Assembly: GCF_023347295.1 (NCBI RefSeq)
Contig: NZ_CP094469.1
Location: forward strand, 682,001 to 746,000
Source: Faecalibacterium sp. I3-3-33
GTDB lineage: Bacteria; Bacillota; Clostridia; Oscillospirales; Ruminococcaceae
Direction: 5' to 3'
DNA: 64,000 nt
A program made the translations under genes and the position numbers. The notes beneath the pieces were generated by a model. The model did not search any database. It was not told the DNA's origin and worked only from the letters and a program-made list of their open reading frames with translations. Positions 31,761 to 40,396 of this stretch are shown here, piece by piece. Every line of letters starts with the position of its first letter. Positions within the stretch are counted from its first letter, which is position 1.

Positions 31761-32837
31761 TTACTTGACCGCCCGCAGGATGCGCTTGGCGATGTACTTA
31801 TGCCCGCTCACGGTGGGGTGGGCATCGGTGGCGGTCAGGGTAAAGGGGATGGGCACATAGGTCACGTTCTCGTTCTGGGCGGCAAGGCTCTTGCCAAGGG
31901 CGTTCAGCCGCCGGAACAGCTGTGTCCACTCCGGCAGCAGGGGCACGGGGTTGGTGTAGCCTACCAGTATGATCTGCGCGTCCGGGTTCAGCGCCCGCAG
32001 CTGGGACACCACCTGCGGCATGTGTACGGCGGCGTCCTGATACGCCTGTTCGCAGATGGCGTCGGTGCCGCCGCCCAGCAGCAGCTGGGTGGTGGCTTTG
32101 CGTTCTTCGCGGGTCAGCCGCAGGCGGGAAAGGTCGCTGTTCAGCCGCTGCAGGTTCTCAAAGCTGGGCTCGCGCAGCACACCGCTGACGATGGTGGCTA
32201 CCAGCTGCTCGCTCTTCCAGTTGGTGGCGTTGCCCAGCGCCACAAGGGCGGGCACCAGCGCATCGTTGGAGCCGATCTGCACGCTGATGATATCCGCACG
32301 CCGGATATAGTCCAGCATCTGGGGGTAGACGTAGTAGGTGCCCGCCAGCTGGTTCATCTGGGGCATTGCGCCGGTGTGCAGCATATCCACAAGGTCGCCG
32401 GTGGTCAGCCCGGGCAGACCAAGGTTGATGGCGTGCTGACGGTCCAGCCCAAGGCCTTTGCCCACCAGCGAAACATAGCACTGCTCCGGGTAACCCTCGA
32501 AGTTTGCGGCCACGTCCATGCCGATGGCGGCTTCGGTGTACTTGAAATCCGGCAGACCTACGCCGGAAACGATGCTGTCCCCCAGCGCCACATAGGTGCG
32601 CTGTGGGTCGGCGGCAGTGGCTTCCCCGGCGGGCTGGGCGGCTTCCTCAGCGGGCGCTTCTCCGTCCGGGGCGGGCTGGGCGGCCTGCTCAGCGGGGGCT
32701 TCCTCAGCGGGCTGCACCTGCGCGGCGGGGGCAGCCTCCGGCGGCAGGGCATCGGGCTGTTGTGCAAAGGCGGGCACAGCCAGCAGCACCAGCGCAGCGG
32801 CGCTGCACAGCCATGCGGCAAAACGGGGATGATCCAT
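31761..32837 (-). CDS. Secreted SGNH/GDSL hydrolase
   Basis: 358 residues. A signal peptide (about 1-25, cleavage near AFA-QQ) is followed by a 50-residue Pro/Ala/Glu-rich linker and the SGNH domain: block I ALGDSIVSG near 84, block III IGSNDALVP near 193, block V TATDAHPTVSGHKYIA near 333. The Ser-Asp-His triad is present. These enzymes remove acyl or acetyl groups from lipids, glycans or peptidoglycan at the cell surface. It lies just downstream of the acyl-CoA synthetase gene (32 bp), possibly co-transcribed. Confidence 0.82.
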   Translation of the reverse strand: MDHPRFAAWLCSAAALVLLAVPAFAQQPDALPPEAAPAAQVQPAEEAPAEQAAQPAPDGEAPAEEAAQPAGEATAADPQRTYVALGDSIVSGVGLPDFKYTEAAIGMDVAANFEGYPEQCYVSLVGKGLGLDRQHAINLGLPGLTTGDLVDMLHTGAMPQMNQLAGTYYVYPQMLDYIRRADIISVQIGSNDALVPALVALGNATNWKSEQLVATIVSGVLREPSFENLQRLNSDLSRLRLTREERKATTQLLLGGGTDAICEQAYQDAAVHMPQVVSQLRALNPDAQIILVGYTNPVPLLPEWTQLFRRLNALGKSLAAQNENVTYVPIPFTLTATDAHPTVSGHKYIAKRILRAVK

Positions 32838-32869
32838 GGATGGTTCCTTCTTTCTTAAAGGCAGCGGGT

Positions 32870-34597
32870 TTACCCCACCTCTTCCTCCAGCTTACGGTAG
32901 TCGGCCTTTCCGGCGGGGGTCATGGGCATTTCGGGGATGATCTTATAGGCCGAGGCGGCGGGCTGCACATACTCCGGCAGCTCCTCGCGGCACAGCTGGC
33001 GCAGCTCCCGCAGGATCTGGCGCTTTTTGCCAGCGGCGGCAGGGTCCAGCACCACAAAGACGAAGGGCAGACGTCCCTGCGTGTGGTCGGTATCGGCGTA
33101 GCCCACCACGCAGCACTGGTGCACGGCGGGGTGGCGGCTGATGACGTTTTCGATCATGGAGGGAAACACCTTGAAGCCGTCGTGCCGGATGATGATGCGC
33201 TTGATGCGGGCGTCCAGATACACAAAGCCGTCCTCGTCCATATAGCCGATATCGCCGGTGTGCGCCCACAGCTGGCCGTCGGCGTGGCGGCGCAGCAGGT
33301 AGGCGGTCTCCTCGGGCTTGTTGTAGTAGCCCTTCATGGCGGTGGGGGTGCAGATGCAGATCTCGCCGCGCTGACCGATGGGCAGCTCGGTCTCGGTGCC
33401 GGGCTCGAAGATGGAGACCACCGTGTTGACCATGGGGATGCCCACGCTGCCGGGCTTTGTCACGTTACCGGCGGCAATGGTGGCTGCCGAGGACACCTCG
33501 GTCATGCCGTAGCCCTTTGCCAGCGGGTACTCCACCCCGTGGGCTTTGAGGAACTGGTTCACCGTCTGCTCTGCGCCCAGCGAGAGGGAGTCGCCGCCGG
33601 CGGCGTAGTTGCGGATGAAGGAAAGGTCTTTGTTTTTCAGCAGCGGGTCGGCAGCCAGCTGCTGGTAGTGGGTGGGCACGCCGAACATGTGCGCGGGTTT
33701 GTGCTTCCACACCAGCGCGCCCAGCTTATCCGGGTCCAGATTGGGGATGATGATGACATGCAGCCCCATGACCAGCGGCATGTGGATGCCGCAGCTGTAA
33801 CCGTAGGCGATGAAGGGCGGCATCACGTTCAGCATCTTCTGTCCGCGATGGAACAGACGGCTCTGGGCGGCAAACTCCTGCGCAAGGGCGTTGAAGCAGT
33901 AGTCGGTCAGCATAACGCCCTTGGGCGAGCCGGTGGTGCCGCCGGTGTGCACCACCACGCAGGCGTGCTGGGGGTCGTAGGGCACGGCGGCGGGGCTGTG
34001 CCCCTTGCCTGCGGCGATAAAGTCCTTCCAGCGCAGCACGTTGGAGGCGTAGCGGTTTTTATCCGGGTTGGTCAGCTTGTAGCCCACGGCTTTGGCCAGC
34101 GGCAGGCTGTCGGCGGGGCTGAGCACCACCACCCGCTCCACGCTGGTGCGCTTTGCGGCCTGATGGCAGCGGGGGTACACCACGTTCAGGCAGATCAGCA
34201 GGCGGGACTCCACCTCCTCGATGTACTCCCGGATGCCCTCGGCGCTGTACCGGGGGTCTACCAGATTCAGGGTAGCGCCCAGCAGGTCGGCGGCGTAGAA
34301 GGTGTAGACCACCTCCGGGGTCATCACGCTGACCACCGTGATGATATCGCCCTTTTTCACCCCCAGCGCCTGCAAGGCGGCGGCGGTCTTTTTTACCTGC
34401 ACGATCAGGTCGGCATAGCTGAACCTGCGGCCGTAGTATTCCAGCGCGGTGTCGCCCAGATGCCGCTCGTTGCTGCGGCAGATCAGCTCAAAGGCCGAGC
34501 ACTCCGGCACGGTCTGGTGGATGTACTTTTCATCATAATACTTCAGCCAAGGCTTTGCCTTGGAGGCATAGACAGGCTCCTTGGTGTTTTCGGTCAT
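32870..34597 (-). CDS. Class I adenylate-forming enzyme (acyl-CoA synthetase/ligase)
   Basis: The start at 34597 begins the conserved part; the 105 codons before it lie over a repeat and a terminator. 575 residues. AMP-binding motifs: A3 VVVHTGGTTGSPKGVML near 218, A5 KGYGMTEVSS near 360, A7 WAHTGDIGYMDEDGF near 448, A8 RIKRIIIRHDGFKVFPS near 470, and the C-terminal lysine in TPAGKADYRKL. It activates a carboxylic acid as AMP ester, then usually CoA thioester. The chain length or aromatic preference cannot be read from the sequence. Confidence 0.82.
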   Translation of the reverse strand: MTENTKEPVYASKAKPWLKYYDEKYIHQTVPECSAFELICRSNERHLGDTALEYYGRRFSYADLIVQVKKTAAALQALGVKKGDIITVVSVMTPEVVYTFYAADLLGATLNLVDPRYSAEGIREYIEEVESRLLICLNVVYPRCHQAAKRTSVERVVVLSPADSLPLAKAVGYKLTNPDKNRYASNVLRWKDFIAAGKGHSPAAVPYDPQHACVVVHTGGTTGSPKGVMLTDYCFNALAQEFAAQSRLFHRGQKMLNVMPPFIAYGYSCGIHMPLVMGLHVIIIPNLDPDKLGALVWKHKPAHMFGVPTHYQQLAADPLLKNKDLSFIRNYAAGGDSLSLGAEQTVNQFLKAHGVEYPLAKGYGMTEVSSAATIAAGNVTKPGSVGIPMVNTVVSIFEPGTETELPIGQRGEICICTPTAMKGYYNKPEETAYLLRRHADGQLWAHTGDIGYMDEDGFVYLDARIKRIIIRHDGFKVFPSMIENVISRHPAVHQCCVVGYADTDHTQGRLPFVFVVLDPAAAGKKRQILRELRQLCREELPEYVQPAASAYKIIPEMPMTPAGKADYRKLEEEVG

Positions 34598-34666
34598 AGG
34601 ATCAAAACCTTTCTTCTTTTCTCTTCTTTCAATCTTCCCGTCCGGCGCAGTATTTGCGGCGGTCAT

Positions 34667-34719
34667 AAAAAAGGCAGCTTGCCATGGTGGAAAGCTGCCG
34701 GGATGCTGGAGAGGGCAAG
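34667..34719 (-). promoter_or_regulatory. Leader terminator with possible antiterminator
   Basis: On the minus strand GGCAGCTT (34699-34692) pairs with AAGCTGCC (34680-34673), followed by T6, between promoter and gene. Upstream CTTGCC (34719-34714) can instead pair with GGCAAG (34683-34678), which breaks that hairpin. This is an attenuation-type layout. Confidence 0.5.
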
Positions 34720-34733
34720 ACCTCTTATTCCGT

Positions 34734-34762
34734 ATTGTAGTAGAACCGCAGGGGAAAGTCAA
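34734..34762 (-). promoter_or_regulatory. Promoter of the acyl-CoA synthetase gene
   Basis: Minus strand: TTGACT (34762-34757), 17 bp, TACAAT (34739-34734). The leader is ~130 nt and includes a terminator. Confidence 0.8.
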
Positions 34763-34791
34763 TAAACAAACCGTGCAACCGTAAAAAAGGG

Positions 34792-34948
34792 AAAGGGGCT
34801 GTTGCAAAATAAAAATGCGATAGCAACTTGCACAAAGAAATAGTGCAAAAACAGAAACCCGGAACCCTTTTTGAGCCGTTTTGACCCTGAAAAGGTTCCG
34901 GGTTTTGTGCATGATTTTTTCAGAGAGCTATTTTGCAACAGCCCCTTT
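34792..34948. mobile_element. 157 bp hairpin MITE with IS6-like ends
   Basis: Perfect 20 bp terminal inverted repeats AAAGGGGCTGTTGCAAAATA (34792-34811 and 34929-34948). A long inner stem TGCAAAA..ACCCGGAACC / GGTTCCGGGTTTTGTGCA allows the whole unit to fold as a single hairpin. No coding frame. CTGTTGCAAA is the core of IS6/IS26-type ends, so an IS of that type might mobilise it (inference). Confidence 0.7.
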
Positions 34949-34955
34949 TGACTAC

Positions 34956-35390
34956 TTATTCATTTTTGGACTGGTTTTGCTTCGCTTCTTCATATGTATG
35001 GTACATCATAAGCCTTGCGTCCGGGTCTGCACCACCCGCAATATCGGCTTCTGTCGGGCCAAGCGTCAGTTTACTCTCATCTATATCAACCAAACGCATG
35101 ATATGTGTTTCCCCGTAGAAATCTGTAAGTTTGAGCTGGTCTTCATTTACAATTGCCCAATGACCTGTACCGTAATCGCCATACATCGTATAGGTTCCGT
35201 CGTCATAGACGGAAAGAGCCGGCTCAGTGAAAAAACTGTACCAATCACCCGCAAGCAATTCCTCTTTGGTTTTTGTTTTCGGCTGACTCTTTTTGCCGCA
35301 GCCAGTCATACCAATCACCGCCGAAACCAGCAAGGTACTGCCGATACCTTTAAAAAAACTCCGGCGGCTGACATTTCGTTCGTCCATCAT
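34956..35390 (-). CDS. Small twin-arginine-like lipoprotein
   Basis: 144 residues. N-terminus RRSFFKGIGS, hydrophobic core, lipobox GMTGC near 31. The mature part has a LLAGDWYSFF..LSVYDDGTYTMYGDYGTGHW segment, a lipocalin-like beta pattern often seen in small secreted proteins of gut Firmicutes. It begins 9 bp after the stop of the next lipoprotein gene and has a poor ribosome site, so translational coupling is likely. GC content is lower than that of its neighbours. Function unknown. Confidence 0.6.
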   Translation of the reverse strand: MMDERNVSRRSFFKGIGSTLLVSAVIGMTGCGKKSQPKTKTKEELLAGDWYSFFTEPALSVYDDGTYTMYGDYGTGHWAIVNEDQLKLTDFYGETHIMRLVDIDESKLTLGPTEADIAGGADPDARLMMYHTYEEAKQNQSKNE

Positions 35391-35399
35391 TTTATAACG

Positions 35400-35996
35400 T
35401 TACGACCACAGCTTTGCGTCCGCCATGATGAGCGCACCATCATTGCCATCCGGACCCTCGCCGATGGAATTTCCTGTATGGACATACACTTCCAATTTGA
35501 TATATTCTGCGTCCGCAATATTTGCTTCAAAGTCGATTACCGAAGATTTTTTCTTCACGAACTCCGAAGTTGCTACAAGCTTATCATCTGCATACACTTT
35601 AATATAAGCGTTTCCGTCCTTATTCATCAGCTTGTGCGGTGCCAGCTTCATGGTCAGCTTCTTATATTTTTTGGATACACGATACTCTGCAAAACCGTAC
35701 CCATATCCATTGGTATAACTCTTCAAGAAATCCCACTCGGATCCGTTCGAAAATGCACAAACAATATAGTTGACCGCTTTGGAGTAGCTGTTTCCGGAGA
35801 CATCCTCCGGTTCTACGCCGTTGTTCCATTCCAAATGTCCGGTGAACGCATCCAGCGATGCCAATGAAACCGAGCCATCGCCTTTATTCTGTTCCGGCCC
35901 AGGCACCGGGCCACAACCCGTCAAAGCACCCGCTGCGCCCACAAGAGCCGCCGCACCCATAACCTGCAAAAACTTTCTGCGCTCCATTTTTTTCAT
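35400..35996 (-). CDS. Twin-arginine-like lipoprotein with NPCBM-like domain
   Basis: 198 residues, AAGGAGG before the start. MERRKFLQVMGAAALVG, then LTGCG, is a twin-arginine-like lipoprotein signal. The mature part (YKKLTMKLAPHKLMNKDG, YIKVYADDKLVATS, AEYIKLEVYV) has the strand order of NPCBM carbohydrate-binding modules, ending in GALIMADAKLWS. A surface sugar-binding function is plausible. First gene of a two-gene unit under a strong promoter at 36069-36096. Confidence 0.65.
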   Translation of the reverse strand: MKKMERRKFLQVMGAAALVGAAGALTGCGPVPGPEQNKGDGSVSLASLDAFTGHLEWNNGVEPEDVSGNSYSKAVNYIVCAFSNGSEWDFLKSYTNGYGYGFAEYRVSKKYKKLTMKLAPHKLMNKDGNAYIKVYADDKLVATSEFVKKKSSVIDFEANIADAEYIKLEVYVHTGNSIGEGPDGNDGALIMADAKLWS

Positions 35997-36068
35997 CGTA
36001 CTGCCTCCTTGTTATTAATTATGTCCCCCAAACGTTCCCATGCATTTTTTTGCATAGTATACACTTGT

Positions 36069-36096
36069 ATTATAGAGCAATACCGCTGATTGTCAA
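36069..36096 (-). promoter_or_regulatory. Strong promoter for the two lipoprotein genes
   Basis: Minus strand: perfect TTGACA (36096-36091), 16 bp, perfect TATAAT (36074-36069). Confidence 0.85.
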
Positions 36097-36129
36097 GGTA
36101 GTTGTCGGAAAATTCTAGCAATTCAACTT

Positions 36130-36189
36130 TATAATGCAACAGCAACTATTTATGCGCAAAGCAACGCGGCGCGCATTTCAAATCGTCCC
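36130..36189. mobile_element. MITE-like repeat, partial copy C (one end)
   Basis: Only the right-hand arm is present: ATTTATGCGCAAAGCAACGCGG, close to copy B (AATTATGCGCAGAGCAACGCGG) at 28220-28241, then GCGCATTTCAAATCGTCCC ending at 36189. It overlaps the oppF stop codon. The left boundary is uncertain. Confidence 0.6.
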
Positions 36190-37110
36190 GCTTCCGGCGA
36201 GCCACTGCTGTGCCTCGGCGTCATTGCACAGCACCCAGTGCCGGGGACGCAGCTGGCGCCACGCGGGGGGCGCTGCGGTGTAATCGTGCATGGCGGGGTC
36301 GTAGACCAGCAATTGCTTTTCCCGCTCCCGGCGCGGGTCCGGCATGGGAATAGCAGAAAGCAGGCTGCGGGTGTAGGGGTGCAGCGGGTGGGTGACCAGC
36401 TCCTCGGCGTCCGCCAGCTCTACGATATGCCCCTTGCGGATGACGGCAATGCGGTCGGAAATATAACGCATCACCGAAAGGTCGTGGGCGATGAACAGGT
36501 AGGTGATGCCGCGCTGCTTTTGCAGCTGACGCAGCAGGTTGAGCACCTGCGCCCGGATGGACATATCCAGCGCGCTGATGGGCTCGTCTGCCACGATGAA
36601 CTCCGGCTCTACGATGAGCGCCCGGGCAATGCCGATGCGCTGCCGCTGCCCGCCGGAAAATTCGTGGGGAAAGCGGCTGGCAAACTCCGGCAGCAGACCT
36701 ACGTCCAACAGCGCCTGCCGCACCTTCTCCTCCCGCTGCGCGGCGGTAAGCTCCGGGCGCACGTTCTGCAACCCCTCGCCTACGATGTAGCTCACCTTGG
36801 CGCGCTCGTTCAGGGAGGATTGCGGGTCCTGAAAGATCATCTGGATTTCCCGGGTGAGCTGCCTGTCCAGCGCGCGGGAGATTTTGCCGTTGATGCGCTG
36901 ACCCTTGTATAAAATCTCGCCGCCGGTGGTGGGCAAAATGCGCAGAATGGCGCGGCCGATGGTGGTTTTGCCGCTGCCGCTTTCGCCCACAAGACCGAAG
37001 GTCTCGCCCTTATAGATGGTAAAGCTGGCGTTCTGCACCGCAGGGTACGCTTTGCGCCCGCTGCCGTAGGTCACCTGTAAATTTTTTACTTCCAGTAACG
37101 GCTCTGCCAT
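36178..37110 (-). CDS. oppF: Oligopeptide ABC transporter ATP-binding protein OppF
   Basis: 310 residues. Walker A GESGSGKTTIGRAI near 39, Q-loop MIFQDPQSSLNERAKV, signature FSGGQRQRIGIARAL near 146, Walker B FIVADEPISALD near 170, H-loop IAHDLSVMRYISDR. The C-terminal oligopeptide-transporter extension (DPRREREKQLLVYDPAMHDY) is shortened and ends in SGTI from the MITE-like repeat. It pairs with OppD to energise peptide uptake. Confidence 0.9.
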   Translation of the reverse strand: MAEPLLEVKNLQVTYGSGRKAYPAVQNASFTIYKGETFGLVGESGSGKTTIGRAILRILPTTGGEILYKGQRINGKISRALDRQLTREIQMIFQDPQSSLNERAKVSYIVGEGLQNVRPELTAAQREEKVRQALLDVGLLPEFASRFPHEFSGGQRQRIGIARALIVEPEFIVADEPISALDMSIRAQVLNLLRQLQKQRGITYLFIAHDLSVMRYISDRIAVIRKGHIVELADAEELVTHPLHPYTRSLLSAIPMPDPRREREKQLLVYDPAMHDYTAAPPAWRQLRPRHWVLCNDAEAQQWLAGSGTI

Positions 37111-37111
37111 A

Positions 37112-38161
37112 TCACAGCCCCTCCTTTTGCAGCTTTTTCACCGCAGCAGGCGGCTCGATGCGGGGCGCGCGGGGGTCCAGCAGCCATGTGCGCGCTTTGT
37201 GGGTGGGCGACACCGCAAAGTAGGGCGGGCGCTTGACAAAGTCGATCTTCAGCGCCTGCGGGTTGCGGGGCGCAAAGGCGTCGCCGTGGATCTCCGCAAA
37301 CAGGTTGGGCGGCGTGCCCGGGATGCTGAACAGATCCTCGCCCTTCACGCCCATCTGGGGCATACTGGACAGCAGCGCCCATGTGTAGGGGTGGCGGGGG
37401 TCGTAGTAAATTTCGTCCGCTGTGCCGATCTCCACGATATCGCCCGCGTACATCACCGCTACCCGGTCGGCAAGGTTTGCCACCACGCCAAGGTCGTGGG
37501 TGATCAGCACGATGGTCAGGTGGTATTTCTCCCGCATCTGCCGCAGCAGCTGCAAAATCTGCGCCTGAATGGTCACATCCAGCGCGGTGGTGGGCTCATC
37601 GCAGAGCAGGATTTTCGGATTGCACGCCAGCGCAATGGCAATGACCACCCGCTGCCGCATCCCGCCGGAGAACTCGTGGGGGTACTGCTTGTACCGCAGC
37701 GCGGGGTCCGGGATGCCCACGTCCCGCAGGTATTCCAGCGTCTTTTCCCGCGCAGCAGCGCCCTTTAAGCCCTGATGCAGGGTGACCGCCTCGGTGATCT
37801 GCTCGCCGATGGTCTTGAGCGGGTTCAGGCTGGTCATGGGGTCCTGCATCACCATGGCAATCTCTCGCCCGCGGACGGTAAGCCACTCTTTTTCGGTTTT
37901 CAGTGCCGCAAGGTGCAGCGGGGCGCAGCCGGGGGTGGGGTAGTAGTCGATGCTGCCGCCGGTGATGCTGCCGTTCGCGTCCAAAAGGCCCATAAAGCTT
38001 TTGGTGAACACGCTCTTGCCGGAGCCGCTTTCGCCCACAAGAGCCAGCACCTCGCCCCGGTAAAGGTCGAGGTCGATCTCCCGGATGGCGTGCAGGGTGC
38101 GCCCGCGCAGATCGAACCGGATCTGCAAGCCGCGCACCGAGAGGATGGGGTCTTGGGTCAT
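37112..38161 (-). CDS. oppD: Oligopeptide ABC transporter ATP-binding protein OppD
   Basis: 349 residues. Walker A GESGSGKSVFTKSF near 40, Q-loop MVMQDPMTSLNPLKTI, signature FSGGMRQRVVIAIAL near 163, Walker B ILLCDEPTTALD, and the C-terminal HPYTWALLSSMP with SIPGTPPNLFAEIHGDAFAPRNP, the iron-sulphur/oligopeptide extension of OppD/DppD (here Cys ligands are reduced). The gap to oppF is a single base. Operon order on the minus strand is oppA-oppB-oppC-oppD-oppF. Confidence 0.92.
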   Translation of the reverse strand: MTQDPILSVRGLQIRFDLRGRTLHAIREIDLDLYRGEVLALVGESGSGKSVFTKSFMGLLDANGSITGGSIDYYPTPGCAPLHLAALKTEKEWLTVRGREIAMVMQDPMTSLNPLKTIGEQITEAVTLHQGLKGAAAREKTLEYLRDVGIPDPALRYKQYPHEFSGGMRQRVVIAIALACNPKILLCDEPTTALDVTIQAQILQLLRQMREKYHLTIVLITHDLGVVANLADRVAVMYAGDIVEIGTADEIYYDPRHPYTWALLSSMPQMGVKGEDLFSIPGTPPNLFAEIHGDAFAPRNPQALKIDFVKRPPYFAVSPTHKARTWLLDPRAPRIEPPAAVKKLQKEGL

Positions 38162-38173
38162 GGGGTATCCTCC

Positions 38174-39196
38174 TTATTGCAGATGGTTCTTGGGGTCGGC
38201 AGCGTCCGAGAAGGCGTTGCCGATCAGGTAAAAGGCGATGGTGACAAAGCTTAAAATCAGGGTGGGGTAGAGCAGCTGATACCGCAGCCCCGCCTGCATC
38301 ATCACCTTGCGGCCATCGTTCACCAGATTGCCCAGCGAGGGGGTCTCCACCGAGAGCCCAAGGCCGATATAGGTGATGAACACCTCGTTGCCGATGGCTT
38401 CCGGGATGGTCAGCGCCATGCGCAGCATGATGACCGAAACCAGATACGGCAGCAGGTTGCGCAGCACGATACGCAGCGTGGGCGTGCCGATGCAGCGGGA
38501 GGCGATGTTATAGTCCCGGTCGCGGATAATTAAAATCTGGTTGCGGATGAACCGCGCCATCTCGATCCAGCCCTTGATGGACATGCCAAGGATCATCGTC
38601 CAGATGCTGGGGGTAGCCACATAGGAGATGAGGATGAGCACAATGGCGGTGGGGATGTTATCGAAGATGTTGTACAGCTCGGTGAACACAAAGTCCAGCC
38701 CGCGCACATAGCCCCACAGCACACCGGCGGTAATGCCTACGACAGCCTCGATGACCGCCACGAAAAAGGCGATGGTCAGGCTGGTGCGCGCGCCCGCCCA
38801 GATGCGCGCCCACAGGTCCTGTCCGATGGAGTTGGAGCCCCAGAGAAAGCCCTGCTGCCCCGGGGCAATGTTGCGGTACTGGATGCCGGTGGCGGGGTCT
38901 ACGGCGCAGAGGTTGGGGTCTGCCTGCCCGGGCAGCAGCGGCTGCACAAAGGCGAACACCACCACCGCCGCCAGCGCTGCCAGCAGCGCCACGGCAAGCT
39001 TGTTTTTAAAAAAGGCACGGAAGGTGCTGCCCCAGTAGCTGTAACTGGTGCTGGCAGTGGCTTCGGCTTGCTGCTGGCTGAACCCGGCGGGGGTGAACAG
39101 CTCCTCCTCCGGCAGGTCTGCCCACGCGGCAGGGCCGTCCTTTTGCAGGGTGTTCAGCTGCGTTTCCAGCCGACGGGAACACGCGCGTTTGAACAT
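38174..39196 (-). CDS. oppC: Oligopeptide ABC transporter permease OppC
   Basis: 340 residues. The N-terminal 80 residues are cytosolic and unusual for their length (Trp/Glu-rich DGPAAWADLPEEELF), then helix 1 (LAVALLAALAAVVVFAFV). The permease core has the EAA-type loop around ASRCIGTPTLRIVLRNLLP and the end IGLGLSVETPSLGNLVNDGR. It forms the membrane channel with OppB. It overlaps the oppB stop by one base (TGATG). Confidence 0.9.
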   Translation of the reverse strand: MFKRACSRRLETQLNTLQKDGPAAWADLPEEELFTPAGFSQQQAEATASTSYSYWGSTFRAFFKNKLAVALLAALAAVVVFAFVQPLLPGQADPNLCAVDPATGIQYRNIAPGQQGFLWGSNSIGQDLWARIWAGARTSLTIAFFVAVIEAVVGITAGVLWGYVRGLDFVFTELYNIFDNIPTAIVLILISYVATPSIWTMILGMSIKGWIEMARFIRNQILIIRDRDYNIASRCIGTPTLRIVLRNLLPYLVSVIMLRMALTIPEAIGNEVFITYIGLGLSVETPSLGNLVNDGRKVMMQAGLRYQLLYPTLILSFVTIAFYLIGNAFSDAADPKNHLQ

Positions 39197-40137
39197 CAGC
39201 GGCCACCTTCCTTCCTGCCAAAATTGATGCGGGGGTCAATGAGCACCATCAGGATATCGCCCAGTATCAGACCCACGATGCCCACACAGGCGTACAGCAG
39301 CACGATGCCCTGCACCATGGTGTTGTCGTGGCGCTGCACACAGGTGACCAGCAGCCCGCCCATGCCGGGGATGCTGTACAGGCTCTCGATGTAGATGGAA
39401 CCCACCACGGTATTGAGAAACGCCGAGGGGATATACTGCACCAGCGGCACCATGGCGTTGCGGAACACATGATGCAGCGCGATATCCCGCCCGCACACGC
39501 CCTTGGCGCGGGCAAGACGGACGTAGTCCTTGTTGCTTTCGTCCACCATGTAGCGGCGCAGCCACATGGCGTAAAAGGCAAGGTTTGCAAGGCTCATGCT
39601 GCACACCGGCAGCACCCAGTACCGCCAGTTTGCGGCGTTGAAGAGCAGCCCCACGCCCACCGCCGCCGTGCCGTACATCTGGATGTACAAAAAGTACACC
39701 GCAGCGGGCACAGCCTGAATGAGCACGATCAGCGCCGTACCCAGCTTATCCGGCCAGCGGCCCTTGTACTGACCCATCACAAGCCCCAGCGGGATGCCCA
39801 GCACAAGGCTGAGCAGCATGGCCAGCACGCCCATCTGGATGGAGATGGGCAGCTTCTGCGCTAAAATTTGGGTGACCGGGGCGTTTACCTTATAGATATG
39901 GCTCACGCCAAGGTCGCCGTGCAAAGCGTTTTTCCAAAAGCGCCCCACCTGCACGGGCAGAGGGTCCAAAAGACCCATGGCTTGCAGCCCGGCCTGAATT
40001 TGCGCCTCGGACATTTTTTCGTAGTTTGCAAAGTAGCCTTCCACCGGCATGAGCCGCAGCAGGCAGAACACCAGCGTCACGATGATAAACAGCGTCAGCA
40101 CCGAGCGCCCGATGCGCTTTGCAAGATATTGCACCAT
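39196..40137 (-). CDS. oppB: Oligopeptide ABC transporter permease OppB
   Basis: The start at 40137 (AGAGGTG upstream) begins MVQYLAKRIGRSVLTL, the normal OppB/DppB N-terminus; 313 residues. Helices and the LLPVEGYFANY-type N-terminal loop, GIPLGLVMGQ, the EAA loop YVRLARAKGVCGRDIALHHV and the end VGLILGDILMVLIDPRINF match the family. Separated from oppA by about 260 bp containing a hairpin and short tandem repeats. Confidence 0.9.
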   Translation of the reverse strand: MVQYLAKRIGRSVLTLFIIVTLVFCLLRLMPVEGYFANYEKMSEAQIQAGLQAMGLLDPLPVQVGRFWKNALHGDLGVSHIYKVNAPVTQILAQKLPISIQMGVLAMLLSLVLGIPLGLVMGQYKGRWPDKLGTALIVLIQAVPAAVYFLYIQMYGTAAVGVGLLFNAANWRYWVLPVCSMSLANLAFYAMWLRRYMVDESNKDYVRLARAKGVCGRDIALHHVFRNAMVPLVQYIPSAFLNTVVGSIYIESLYSIPGMGGLLVTCVQRHDNTMVQGIVLLYACVGIVGLILGDILMVLIDPRINFGRKEGGR

Positions 40138-40256
40138 GGTGTGCACCTCTCTTTTTACTTGAAATACCGATAGATATAGCATACCGCAAATTGCCCTTTT
40201 TGGGAAGTGCTTTGTGGGTTTTTGCGGGAAAATGGGGAGTTCCCTCCCGTGAAAAT

Positions 40257-40292
40257 GGGATAGCGGAGCGCCCGCAGGCGCTCCGCTATCCC
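40257..40292. repeat. Hairpin module of the MITE family (copy D)
   Basis: CCCGTGAAAATGGG leads into GGGATAGCGGAGCGC / GCGCTCCGCTATCCC around a CCGCAG loop, then CGAAATTATAAA. The hairpin module matches the inner parts of copies B and E, but GACGATTT ends are missing. In the oppA-oppB gap (40138-40396), which has no gene. Confidence 0.6.
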
Positions 40293-40340
40293 GAAATTAT
40301 AAAGCATTGCCGCGCAAGCGGCACATCATTTTGCGCCAAA

Positions 40341-40380
40341 CCTCATTGCGTCAGCACCTCATTGCGTCAGCACCTCATTG
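40341..40380. repeat. 2.5 tandem copies of a 16 bp unit
   Basis: CCTCATTGCGTCAGCA at 40341 and 40357, and a half copy at 40373. Close to the oppA stop. No protein or array meaning is seen. Confidence 0.7.
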
Positions 40381-40396
40381 CCGCAGGCACTGCGGC

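Noticed and set aside
32603-34765. 720-codon plus-strand frame
   Set aside because: Antisense to the GDSL hydrolase and acyl-CoA synthetase, both of which have full motif sets.
36178-36192. Frameshift or truncation of oppF
   Set aside because: The core ATPase motifs are complete and the C-terminal extension is only modestly short; the repeat explains the odd end without damage to the ATPase.
40341-40380. CRISPR-like repeats
   Set aside because: The units are directly adjacent without spacers and number only 2.5.
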